A program made the position numbers and the translations under genes. This document shows, one piece after another, positions 27,079 to 35,521 of a DNA stretch of 64,000 nt; positions within the stretch are counted from its first letter, which is position 1; each line of letters opens with the position of its first letter. The notes under the pieces were generated by a model. That model was not told the origin of the DNA. It was given only the letters and a program-made list of their open reading frames with translations, and did no database searches. The DNA comes from Clostridia bacterium (GTDB lineage: Bacteria; Bacillota; Clostridia; Oscillospirales; Acutalibacteraceae). The DNA is taken from contig JAFULG010000003.1 of the NCBI GenBank assembly GCA_017473435.1, positions 124,001 through 188,000 on the forward strand. The letters run 5' to 3'.

Positions 27079-28623
27079 TTATTTTATTGAAAGTGAAATT
27101 TCGCCTTTTAAAAATCCTGTTAAGAATCTGAACAAAGCGGCAAGAAAACGGAAAAGACTTGCAAGTGAGCTGGTTCCGGTTTTTCCGTAATCTTCATCAG
27201 GTGTAACCTCAGCCATGTTATTATTGTTGTCCATAAACTGCGGATATACATCCTGATCGGATACATTGTAGTCGTTATTCATAATCACAAGACTTATACC
27301 CTCAATCGCAGCCCAATAGTTGTGATGAAGATTCTTTATATACCATGTATTCTCAGGAAGAAGTCCTGTTGAAGCATCTATTTTATGGTCAGGCGAAATA
27401 TATTTGCTGTTTTCAGGCGAAACAGAATCAAGATAAGCCTTACTGAGCACCTTACCGAAATTTGCGGCAGTTGCTCCGAAGGTTTGTCTGGGAATTGCGG
27501 TATCACCGTCACCCTGAACAGCGGCACCCTTATAAATAGGATAATCAGGGAAGTTGTACTTTGCAAAAATGTTGTATCTTACGCCATTTTTTCTCATTTC
27601 CATAAGAGTTGCCGAGTGGTTTACCTGCACCTCATTGTAATAATCTCTTATCTTTGTGATAAGATTTGCATACTCGTTCTCATAGCCGCCAAAGATAAAG
27701 CTGATGGCTTTATCAAGATTACCCTCAGTTACCATTGCCCAGTATGAAGGCCATGAAGCGAAGCTGTCGCGGAGAACAGGAGGCAGAAGATCACTCTTTA
27801 TTCTGTCCACAAGTAAATCTATAGCATCAGATGTAAAGCCGAGCACCTTAACCTGATCAAAAAGCTCAACAAGAGTGCCTACAAGAGCAGCAACGGCATC
27901 ATCCTCGATAAGATCCTTGTTTTCAATATACCAGTTTACGAAATTATCAACAGCTTCAGGATCAAGGTAAATTTCACCTGTATAAAGAGCCGTCATAAAA
28001 TCGATACCGTCAATTGACGGAGCAAAGTAGGAAATATCATCTACGTATTTTTCAGCATGCTCCTTATTCATTTCCACATAAGCGGCAATAACATTTGCAC
28101 CGTAGCAGCGCCCTACAATGTTGACTTTATCTGCATCTGTTGCCTCAATAACTCTGTCAATATATGCGGCAAGCTCGTCACCGGTTACCATAGGGCTCAG
28201 TCTCCAGTCATACCAGAAGCGATAGTCCCACATACCGTAGCCCTCAGATTTAACTGCAACCTCAACTGTTGACGAGTGCTTTGCAGGATGTGACCCATTG
28301 CTTGCTTCACCGTTTTTATCAAGTGCGGAATCACCGTAAATACCCACGAAAATATCGTGGAATTTCTTTGCCCAGGTCTTATAATCATCAGATATCATAC
28401 CAAAAAGAAATTCAGTTAAAAGATCCTTGCCGTGATCCTTAAGAACAGCCTCAAGGTCAATGTCAAAATCTGAAACCAGTTTGCCGTCAGCGCTGTAAAT
28501 ATCATTGGTCTGCGCGCCTGTTACGTAGATTGTGGGGTATTCCTTATATTCCGCCGCAAAAGCAGGAACGCATAAAGAAAAGATAAGCACAACGCTTAAA
28601 AATAATGACATAAGCTTTTTCAT
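27079..28623 (-). CDS. secreted lipase-like alpha/beta-hydrolase with Cys nucleophile elbow
   Basis: Signal peptide MKKLMSLFLSVVLIFSLCVPAFA|AE. The strand-helix around VNIVGRCYGANVIAAY places Cys173 where lipases have Ser (GxSxG becomes G-R-C-Y-G). DYRFWYDWRLSP upstream is LCAT/lipase-like. GDGDTAIP offers an acidic residue and NLHHNYW a His, so a Cys-His-Asp triad as in dienelactone hydrolase is possible. It ends with an amphipathic tail (SLFRFLAALFRFLTGFLKG) like those at 8898, 44035 and 51624. 514 aa. The substrate is unknown, and loss of activity cannot be excluded. Confidence 0.7.
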   Translation of the reverse strand: MKKLMSLFLSVVLIFSLCVPAFAAEYKEYPTIYVTGAQTNDIYSADGKLVSDFDIDLEAVLKDHGKDLLTEFLFGMISDDYKTWAKKFHDIFVGIYGDSALDKNGEASNGSHPAKHSSTVEVAVKSEGYGMWDYRFWYDWRLSPMVTGDELAAYIDRVIEATDADKVNIVGRCYGANVIAAYVEMNKEHAEKYVDDISYFAPSIDGIDFMTALYTGEIYLDPEAVDNFVNWYIENKDLIEDDAVAALVGTLVELFDQVKVLGFTSDAIDLLVDRIKSDLLPPVLRDSFASWPSYWAMVTEGNLDKAISFIFGGYENEYANLITKIRDYYNEVQVNHSATLMEMRKNGVRYNIFAKYNFPDYPIYKGAAVQGDGDTAIPRQTFGATAANFGKVLSKAYLDSVSPENSKYISPDHKIDASTGLLPENTWYIKNLHHNYWAAIEGISLVIMNNDYNVSDQDVYPQFMDNNNNMAEVTPDEDYGKTGTSSLASLFRFLAALFRFLTGFLKGEISLSIK

Positions 28624-28658
28624 ATTAATACTCTCCTTTACATCCGTATCATATTTTG

Positions 28659-28687
28659 ATTATAGAACAATCTCACTTAAATGTCAA
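28659..28687 (-). promoter_or_regulatory. promoter of the secreted lipase-like gene
   Basis: Minus strand TTGACA (28687-28682), 17-bp spacer, TATAAT (28664-28659). Confidence 0.85.
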
Positions 28688-28820
28688 TAAACCGTGAATA
28701 AAACTGTATTTTTTTTGAATCCAACTCAAAAAAATGCATTTTGCTTACTTCAAGAGTTTTTTCATGTTTTTTTTAGATAAAATTACCTTTAATATTGTAT
28801 AGTTTTTTATTGAATTTATA

Positions 28821-28849
28821 TTTACAACTTGCAAAATTAATGTTAGAAT
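28821..28849 (+). promoter_or_regulatory. nifJ promoter
   Basis: TTTACA (28821-28826), 17-bp spacer, TAGAAT (28844-28849), 65 bp before the ATG in a very AT-rich gap (28624-28914) with nothing else visible. Confidence 0.65.
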
Positions 28850-28914
28850 ATCAAGTGGTAATTTCTTTGCAAATTATTTTTGAAAAAAATTAAAATATCA
28901 GGAGGAAATATCCA

Positions 28915-31900
28915 ATGGCAAGAAAAATGAAAACCATGGACGGTAATAATGCCGCTGCTCACGTATCCTATGCATTTACTGAAGTAGCCGGTATTTATCC
29001 TATTACACCTTCAAGCCCTATGGCTGACTATGTTGATCAGTGGTCAGCTCAGGGTCTCAAAAACATTTTCGGCACAAGAGTAAACGTTGTTGAAATGCAG
29101 TCCGAAGCCGGTGCCGCAGGTACAGTTCACGGCTCACTCGGTGCAGGTGCACTCACAACAACCTACACAGCATCACAGGGTCTTCTTCTTATGATCCCCA
29201 ACATGTACAAAATCGCCGGTGAGCTTCTTCCCTGCGTTTTCCATGTTTCCGCACGTTGTGTAGCTTCTCACGCTCTTAACATTTTCGGTGACCATTCAGA
29301 CGTTTACGCCTGCCGTCAGACAGGTTTCGCAATGCTCGCTGAAACAAACACTCAGGAGGTTATGGACATCGGCGCTGTTGCTCACCTTGCATCAATCAAG
29401 AGCCGCGTTCCCTTCCTCAACTTCTTTGACGGCTTCCGTACATCTCACGAGCTTCAGAAAATCGAAGTTTGGGATTTTGACGACCTTAAGGAAATGTGCG
29501 ATATGGACGCTGTTGAAGCCTTCCGCAAGAGAGCTCTTAACCCCGAGCGCCCCGTAATGCGCGGTTCTCACGAAAACGACGATATCTTCTTCCAGAACAG
29601 AGAAGCCTGCAACAAGTATTACGAAGCAGTTCCCGGTATCGTTGAAGAATATATGGATAAGGTCAACGCCAAGCTCGGCACAGACTACAAGCTCTTCAAC
29701 TACTACGGTGCTCCCGATGCTGAAAAGATCATTATCGCTATGGGCTCAATCAACGACGTAGCAGAAGAGGTTATCGACTACCTCACAGCAATGGGTGAAA
29801 AGGTAGGTCTTGTTAAGGTTCGCCTTTACAGACCCTTCTCCGCAAAGCATCTTCTTGCAGCTATCCCCGAAACAGTTAAGAAAATTGCAGTTCTCGACAG
29901 AACAAAGGAACCCGGCTCACTCGGCGAACCTCTTTATCTTGACGTTGTTACTGCTCTTGCAACAAACGGCAGAGCTGACATCAAGGTTATCGGCGGACGC
30001 TACGGTCTCGGTTCAAAGGATACACCTCCTTCAAGCATCTTTGCTATCTTCAACGAGCTTAAAAAGGATGAACCCAAGCCTCAGTTTACTCTCGGCATTG
30101 TTGACGACGTAACAAATCTCTCACTTGACGAAGAGGCAGCCCCCAACACAGCTGCAGAGGGCACAATCGAATGTAAGTTCTGGGGTCTCGGCGGTGACGG
30201 TACCGTTGGTGCTAACAAGAACTCCATCAAGATTATCGGTGACCATACAGATAAGTACGTTCAGGCTTACTTCCAGTACGACTCCAAGAAGACAGGCGGT
30301 ATCACAATTTCTCACCTGCGCTTCGGCGACAAGCCCATCAAGAGTCCCTACTACATCAACAAGGCTGACTTCGTTGCCTGTCACAACCCCTCATATATCG
30401 ACAAGGGCTTCAAGATGGTTAACGACGTTAAGCCCGGCGGTGTATTCCTTATCAACTGCCAGTGGTCAGACGAGGAGCTCGATGCACATCTCAACGCAGA
30501 AGCAAAGAGATATATCGCAAAGAACAACATCCAGCTTTACACAGTTAACGCTATTGACCTTGCTGTTAAGGTTGGTATGGGCAAGAGAACAAACACTATT
30601 CTCCAGTCCGCATTCTTCGCTCTTGCAAACGTTATGCCTTCAGATGAGGCAATTCAGTATATGAAGGACGCTGCAACAAAGTCCTACCTCAAGAAGGGTC
30701 AGGATATTGTTGACGCTAACCACAACGCTATCGATGCAGGTGCAACCGCTTACCACAAGGTTGAAGTTCCCGCTGCATGGGCAGAGGCAGAGGACAACAC
30801 TGTTGCTGCTAAGTCCGAAGGCGCAGAAAAGCTTGTTAAGATGGTTGACACAATCCTTAAGCCCGTTGGACTTATGGAAGGCTCATCACTTCCCGTTTCC
30901 GCTTTCGTTGATCACGTCGACGGTACCTTCGAGCACGGCGCATCAGCTCACGAAAAGAGAGGCGTTGCTGTTCTGGTTCCCGAATGGGATCCCACAACCT
31001 GTGCAAAATGTAACCAGTGTGCTTACGTTTGTCCTCACGCTACAATCCGTCCCTTCGCTATGAACGAAGAAGAAGTTGCAGCAGCTCCCGCACAGATGAA
31101 GAAGGCAGACAAGCCCGTTGTTAAAACAAACTACACCTACACTCTTGCTGTTTCTCCTATGGACTGTATGGGCTGCGGCGTATGTATCGGCGTATGTCCC
31201 ACAAAGTCACTCAAGATGGTTTCTAAGGAATCACAACTTGCCGAGCAGGAAGTATTCGATTACTGCGTAGCTAACGTAACAGAAAAGGAAGAAACAACAA
31301 AGGTTATCAACGTTGTTTCAAGCCAGTACAAGAAGCCTCTCCTCGAATTCTCAGGCTCATGTGCAGGCTGTGCAGAAACATCCTATGCACGTCTTGTAAC
31401 ACAGCTCTTCGGTGACAGAATGTACATCTCCAATGCTACAGGCTGTTCATCAATCTGGGGCGGTCCTGCAGCAACCTCACCCTATACCGTTAACAAGGAC
31501 GGTCACGGTCCTGCATGGGCTAACTCACTCTTCGAGGATAACGCAGAGCACGGTCTCGGTATGTACTACGGCCAGGATGCTATCCGTTCAAGACTTATCG
31601 ACGATGTTAAGGCAATGGTAGCTTCCGACGAATGCAAGGCTGAAGTAAAGGCAGCAGGTGAAGAATACCTTGCAACTCTTGAAGACGGCGAAAAGAACGC
31701 AAAGGCTTCAAAGGCTCTCGCTGCAGCCATCGAAGCTGCAGGTGCAACATGCGCACTCTGCAAGGACGTTCTTGACAATAAGGAATACCTTTCAAAGAAA
31801 TCTGTATGGATCTTCGGCGGTGACGGCTGGGCATACGATATCGGTTACGGCGGTCTTGACCACGTTCTTGCTTCCGGTAAGAATGTAAACGTAATGGTAT

Positions 31901-32463
31901 TTGATACAGAAGTTTATTCCAACACCGGTGGCCAGGCTTCAAAGGCTTCAAACATCGGTCAGGTTGCACAGTTTGCTGCAGCAGGTAAGGACATCAACAA
32001 GAAGAGCCTTGCTGAAATCGCAATGAGCTACGGCTATGTATACGTTGCACAGATTGCTATGGGTGCTAATATGAATCAGACCCTCAAGGCAATTCAGGAA
32101 GCAGAAGCATATGACGGTCCCTCTCTTATCATCGGCTACTCACCCTGTGAGATGCACTCAATCAAGGGCGGTATGGTTAACTGCCAGGCTGAGATGAAGA
32201 AGGCTGTTGAATGCGGCTATTGGAATCTCTTCCGCTTCAATCCTGCTCTTAAGGCAGAGGGCAAGAATCCCTTCACCCTTGACAGCAAGGAGCCCAACGC
32301 AGAGTATCAGGCATTCATCAAGAATGAAGCACGTTACACAAGACTTATGCGTGAGTTCCCCGACAGAGCAGAAGCACTCTTCAAGAAGAGTGAGGATGTT
32401 GCAAAGGCAAGATATGCACATCTTCTCAAGCTTAAGGATCTCTATGCTCCCGACGCTGAATAA
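28915..32463 (+). CDS. nifJ: pyruvate:ferredoxin (flavodoxin) oxidoreductase
   Basis: Single-chain PFOR converting pyruvate and CoA to acetyl-CoA, CO2 and reduced ferredoxin, central to anaerobic fermentation. Domain order: pyrimidine-binding domain (AHVSYAFTEVAGIYPITPSSP), transketolase C-like, gamma domain, two 4Fe-4S clusters (CAKCNQCAYVCPHA and CMGCGVCIGVCP, about 700-765), a proximal-cluster Cys in CAGCAETSY, and the TPP domain (GGDGWAYDIGYGGLDH, SNTGGQ). 1182 aa is full length. Ribosome site AGGAGG. The codon bias suggests high expression. Confidence 0.97.
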   Translation: MARKMKTMDGNNAAAHVSYAFTEVAGIYPITPSSPMADYVDQWSAQGLKNIFGTRVNVVEMQSEAGAAGTVHGSLGAGALTTTYTASQGLLLMIPNMYKIAGELLPCVFHVSARCVASHALNIFGDHSDVYACRQTGFAMLAETNTQEVMDIGAVAHLASIKSRVPFLNFFDGFRTSHELQKIEVWDFDDLKEMCDMDAVEAFRKRALNPERPVMRGSHENDDIFFQNREACNKYYEAVPGIVEEYMDKVNAKLGTDYKLFNYYGAPDAEKIIIAMGSINDVAEEVIDYLTAMGEKVGLVKVRLYRPFSAKHLLAAIPETVKKIAVLDRTKEPGSLGEPLYLDVVTALATNGRADIKVIGGRYGLGSKDTPPSSIFAIFNELKKDEPKPQFTLGIVDDVTNLSLDEEAAPNTAAEGTIECKFWGLGGDGTVGANKNSIKIIGDHTDKYVQAYFQYDSKKTGGITISHLRFGDKPIKSPYYINKADFVACHNPSYIDKGFKMVNDVKPGGVFLINCQWSDEELDAHLNAEAKRYIAKNNIQLYTVNAIDLAVKVGMGKRTNTILQSAFFALANVMPSDEAIQYMKDAATKSYLKKGQDIVDANHNAIDAGATAYHKVEVPAAWAEAEDNTVAAKSEGAEKLVKMVDTILKPVGLMEGSSLPVSAFVDHVDGTFEHGASAHEKRGVAVLVPEWDPTTCAKCNQCAYVCPHATIRPFAMNEEEVAAAPAQMKKADKPVVKTNYTYTLAVSPMDCMGCGVCIGVCPTKSLKMVSKESQLAEQEVFDYCVANVTEKEETTKVINVVSSQYKKPLLEFSGSCAGCAETSYARLVTQLFGDRMYISNATGCSSIWGGPAATSPYTVNKDGHGPAWANSLFEDNAEHGLGMYYGQDAIRSRLIDDVKAMVASDECKAEVKAAGEEYLATLEDGEKNAKASKALAAAIEAAGATCALCKDVLDNKEYLSKKSVWIFGGDGWAYDIGYGGLDHVLASGKNVNVMVFDTEVYSNTGGQASKASNIGQVAQFAAAGKDINKKSLAEIAMSYGYVYVAQIAMGANMNQTLKAIQEAEAYDGPSLIIGYSPCEMHSIKGGMVNCQAEMKKAVECGYWNLFRFNPALKAEGKNPFTLDSKEPNAEYQAFIKNEARYTRLMREFPDRAEALFKKSEDVAKARYAHLLKLKDLYAPDAE

Positions 32464-32530
32464 ATCGGCTTAAGATAAGCGCACACAAACGCGCTGACGT
32501 AACTGTTAAGTTAACAACTTAATATAAGAA

Positions 32531-32563
32531 AAGAGCAGACTTCAGGGTCTGCTCTTCTTCTTC
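32531..32563 (+). terminator. nifJ terminator
   Basis: AGAGCAGAC / GTCTGCTCT stem followed by TCTTCTTC. A weak T-tract, but a strong stem. Confidence 0.7.
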
Positions 32564-32576
32564 GGGCGCAAAAAGC

Positions 32577-32640
32577 AAAAGTTCTTTGGGTCACCTTTCT
32601 TTCAAGAAAGGTGACGCCCCGCAGCGAGCGATAAAACAAT
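32577..32640 (+). repeat. 3'-gene structured repeat, type A (copy A5)
   Basis: Downstream of the nifJ terminator: AAAAGTTCTTTGGG, hairpin GTCACCTTTCTT-TC-AAGAAAGGTGAC, then GCCCCGCAGCGAGCGATAAAACAA. It is the only type A copy that follows rather than precedes the terminator. Confidence 0.8.
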
Positions 32641-32668
32641 TGAAAAACATACGCACACGTGATATAAT
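32640..32668 (+). promoter_or_regulatory. promoter of the 74-aa membrane protein gene
   Basis: TTGAAA (32640-32645), 17-bp spacer, TATAAT (32663-32668). The -35 box abuts the end of repeat A5. Confidence 0.75.
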
Positions 32669-32699
32669 TTAATCAAGAAAAATAAAGGAGGCTTGTACA

Positions 32700-32924
32700 T
32701 TGAAAAAACTTGCCGTTTTATTTTCAGTCCTCACCCTCATTCTCTCCCACGCTATGTGCATTGTTGTGGCATCAAATTACGCCTCTATGCTCTGCGGAAT
32801 TGAGCACGCGGGCTTCAGCGCTCCTGCATCCACAGCCTTCCTTTATGCAATACCCTTTATTATAGGTATAATAATCTGTGCCGTTCTCACCTGTGTGTTT
32901 TATAAAAAATCAAAAAATAAATAA
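32700..32924 (+). CDS. small membrane protein, TTG start
   Basis: 74 aa with two hydrophobic helices (LAVLFSVLTLILSHAMCIVVA; FLYAIPFIIGIIICAVLTCVFY) and a basic C-terminus (KKSKNK). Start TTG with AAAGGAGG 8 bp upstream and a consensus promoter, so expression is likely. No family recognised. Confidence 0.7.
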   Translation: MKKLAVLFSVLTLILSHAMCIVVASNYASMLCGIEHAGFSAPASTAFLYAIPFIIGIIICAVLTCVFYKKSKNK

Positions 32925-33004
32925 ATTACCGTGGACACTTTCTATATTTTTTCCGTCTTACTTAATGAAACCGGTTTTAATAAAACAGAAAGTGAAATAA
33001 AATT

Positions 33005-33820
33005 ATGTCAAAGCTTTACGGCGGATTGCGTGAGCTTAAAAACGGTGGTATGAATTTTTATGATGTGCTTACATATTACGCCGACTTACCGCTGTCCGCA
33101 TTCGCCCATAAAACCGGCATTATAAAAAAGAAAGAAGGAAACAATATGGCAAGAATAAGAAATCAGGCATCTGTAGACTTAAGAAGCTTCACCCCCGAGG
33201 CTCTGAAAAAGATAAAAAGTATAATGAATGTTCATCTTATTATGTTGCCCGAAAATCCGACTCCTGAATTCACCGAGGCTTACACCTCTATAGAAAAGAC
33301 GAATGTCATGACCGAAATTAATGTTTCGGGTAATGCTTCTATTTTTAATGGTATGACAATTCTTACAAAGAATGACCTCGCCGCAAACAGTCTTGTCGTA
33401 TGTAACGGTTTTACTGTTCTAAGAGATATACCCGCAGAAATGAATATAAGGGTTATCATAAACGGCTCTCTCGTAAAATCCCCCGATGCTTTCATCGAGG
33501 CACTGAAAATTAACGGCACCATTTACAAAATAGATAATGATGCAAATATTATAAGACCCGTGGCAGAAATCGATTTGGACAGAAATTTTATGAATAATAT
33601 AAAAGCAAAAACCGTCATACTTTCCTGCGGAAAGGCAACCATTTCCGATGAAGTCACGGAAGAAATGCTTTCGGAAAAACAGATTAAGTTTATAGCTGCG
33701 AGAAAAATAATAGCTCGCAAGGAACTTCACGGATACATACAGGCAAACAGCGAAGGTGTGGGCAAAATCTTAACAACGGAAGAAAAAGAAAAGAAGAAAA
33801 GATTTTTCAGGTGGAAATAA
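33005..33820 (+). CDS. uncharacterised protein linked to an ECF sigma factor
   Basis: Soluble 271-aa protein without signal peptide or membrane helix. The central part has short beta-strand-like repeats (TEINVSGNASIFNGMTILTKND ... LVVCNGFTVL ... RVIINGSLVK ... LKINGTIYKID), suggestive of a beta-helix or bactofilin-like fold, and the C-terminus is basic (EEKEKKKRFFRWK). An internal ATG (MARIRNQ, codon 48) has the stronger ribosome site (AGAAGGA), so a shorter form is possible. One base separates its stop from the sigma gene, implying co-translation. It might regulate or scaffold the sigma factor; not a recognised anti-sigma domain. Confidence 0.6.
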   Translation: MSKLYGGLRELKNGGMNFYDVLTYYADLPLSAFAHKTGIIKKKEGNNMARIRNQASVDLRSFTPEALKKIKSIMNVHLIMLPENPTPEFTEAYTSIEKTNVMTEINVSGNASIFNGMTILTKNDLAANSLVVCNGFTVLRDIPAEMNIRVIINGSLVKSPDAFIEALKINGTIYKIDNDANIIRPVAEIDLDRNFMNNIKAKTVILSCGKATISDEVTEEMLSEKQIKFIAARKIIARKELHGYIQANSEGVGKILTTEEKEKKKRFFRWK

Positions 33821-33821
33821 A

Positions 33822-34322
33822 ATGGAAAATCATCCCGCAGAATTATTTGACGAGCTATGGAGCAGATACAACCGAAAAATTTACGCCTACTTCCGCCGAC
33901 AGTTTGACCGGCACACCACCGAGGATTTGTGTCAGCAGACCTACCTTAATGCGTGGCGGTATATATCAGCCTACACCGTCGGAGGAATAAAGCAGAACAA
34001 GTCCTGGCTTTTCACCGTAGCGAGAAATGTCAGAAACGACCATCTGCGTTATGTTCAGCTTCACAGCATGAATTTCCGATACGAAAGCTTGTACGAAACC
34101 GACATAACCGTGGAATGTAACATTGACGAAAGCATAGCGCTGCAAAAGGCACTTTCAAGCCTTAGCGAGGACGAAAAACAGCTGCTCGCCATGGCACAGC
34201 ACCTTTCAAGCAAGGAGATAGGCTCGGTGCTTGGTATTTCCGCCTCAGCTGTACGAAGCAGAATACAGAAAGCTAAAATCAAGTTAAAGACTATGCTTGT
34301 TGAAAAAGATAACAACGGATGA
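33822..34322 (+). CDS. ECF-type RNA polymerase sigma factor
   Basis: 166 aa. Region 2 (FDELWSRYNRKIYAYFRRQ, EDLCQQTYLNAWRYI, SWLFTVARNVRNDHLR) and region 4 (LSEDEKQLLAMAQHLSSKEIGSVLGISASAVRSRIQKAKIKLK) are both complete. No classical transmembrane anti-sigma gene adjoins it; the upstream unknown gene is its only operon partner. Its 3' end carries the promoter of the next gene. Confidence 0.9.
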   Translation: MENHPAELFDELWSRYNRKIYAYFRRQFDRHTTEDLCQQTYLNAWRYISAYTVGGIKQNKSWLFTVARNVRNDHLRYVQLHSMNFRYESLYETDITVECNIDESIALQKALSSLSEDEKQLLAMAQHLSSKEIGSVLGISASAVRSRIQKAKIKLKTMLVEKDNNG

Positions 34323-34328
34323 TATAAT
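34300..34328 (+). promoter_or_regulatory. promoter of the methyltransferase-like gene
   Basis: TTGAAA (34300-34305), 17-bp spacer, TATAAT (34323-34328), mostly inside the sigma gene. Confidence 0.7.
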
Positions 34329-34347
34329 ACACTTGTGAGGTGATTCC

Positions 34348-35019
34348 ATGTCAAAAAAATTATTTGTTCAGGCTATTGTAAAATTCCTTGCAGGTGTAAT
34401 CCTTGTGGGATTACTTGTATTTTTACCTGCAGGCACTCTTTCTTTTGTTGGTGGTTGGATTTTAATGGGCATACTTTTTATACCGATGTTTTTCGCAGGC
34501 ATCGTTATGATGTTTAAAAATCCCTCTCTTTTAAAAAGTCGTCTTGACGCAAAGTAAAAGCAGAAGGAGCAGGACCTTGTTGTAAAATTGAGCGGTCTGA
34601 TGTTCCTTGCAGGCTTTGTTGTTGCGGGACTCAACTACCGTTTCGGATGGCATAAGCTACCCGACGCTGTTGTTATTGTTTCCGCAGTTACTTTTGTTAT
34701 CGCCTACATACTTTATGCCGAGGTGATGCGTGAAAACACCTATCTTTCCCGAACTATTGAGGTGCAGGAAAATCAGAAAGTAATCGACACGGGGCTTTAC
34801 GGAATTGTAAGGCACCCGATGTACAGCGCTACCTTGCTTTTGTTTTTATCAATGCCCCTCGTTTTAGGCTCGGTTTATTCATTCCTTATCTTCCTTGTTT
34901 ACCCCTTTATCATCGCAAAAAGAATTAAGCACGAGGAGGAATTCCTTGAAAATGAGCTTGCAGGCTATGCCGAATATAAGAAAAAAGTGAAATACAGGCT
35001 TATCCCCTTTGTATGGTAA
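34348..35019 (+). pseudogene. isoprenylcysteine carboxyl methyltransferase-like gene with in-frame stop
   Basis: The reading frame is continuous from the ATG at 34348 (ribosome site GAGGTG) to the stop at 35017-35019 except for a single TAA at 34555-34557, after SRLDAK and before KQKEQDLVVKLSG. Relatives usually read AKEKEKEQ here, so GAA to TAA is the likely event. The downstream part keeps the family signature DTGLYGIVRHPMYSATLL and KRIKHEEEFLENELAGYAEYKKKV. The first four or so helices lie on both sides of the break. Possible outcomes are a true pseudogene, two interacting fragments through reinitiation at the ATG at 34588, or a sequencing error. Confidence 0.8.
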
Positions 35020-35029
35020 TATATTTTAA

Positions 35030-35058
35030 TTGCAAAACTCCTCATATAATGGTATAAT
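35030..35058 (+). promoter_or_regulatory. promoter of the EamA-nhaC unit
   Basis: TTGCAA (35030-35035), 17-bp spacer, TATAAT (35053-35058). Confidence 0.7.
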
Positions 35059-35090
35059 TTGTCAAATCCATTATACGGGGAGTAAATTTT

Positions 35091-35504
35091 ATGTGGTTAA
35101 TTTTCGCTTTATTTTCCGCAGCTTTTGCGGCACTTACGTCAATTCTCGCCAAGGTAGGCATTGACGGAGTAAACTCCAACCTTGCAACAGCAATAAGAAC
35201 TGTTGTTGTGGTTGTTATGTCCTGGGGTATGGTTTTTCTTACTAACGCTCAAAGCGGCATTACGGAAATCAGCAAAAAGAGCTGGCTCTTCCTTATACTT
35301 TCAGGTCTTGCAACAGGTGCCTCCTGGCTTTGCTATTACAAGGCTCTGCAGATAGGCGACGCCTCAAAGGTTGTCCCCGTTGATAAGTTAAGCGTAGTTA
35401 TCACCCTTGTGCTTGCCTTTGTTTTTCTCCATGAGCAGTTTACGTCAAAATCGCTCATCGGCTGTATTTTAATCGGCATCGGCACTCTTGTTATGGTTAT
35501 TTAA
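35091..35504 (+). CDS. half-size EamA/DMT-family transporter
   Basis: 137 aa with five hydrophobic helices and one EamA domain (full transporters have two). SILAKVGIDGVNSNLATAIRT and ASWLCYYKALQIGDASKVVPVDKLSVV match the family. Such single-domain members act as dimers. GGGGAG ribosome site. nhaC follows 17 bp later, so it is likely co-transcribed. Substrate unknown. Confidence 0.85.
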   Translation: MWLIFALFSAAFAALTSILAKVGIDGVNSNLATAIRTVVVVVMSWGMVFLTNAQSGITEISKKSWLFLILSGLATGASWLCYYKALQIGDASKVVPVDKLSVVITLVLAFVFLHEQFTSKSLIGCILIGIGTLVMVI

Positions 35505-35521
35505 GGAGCTTATATATTTTT

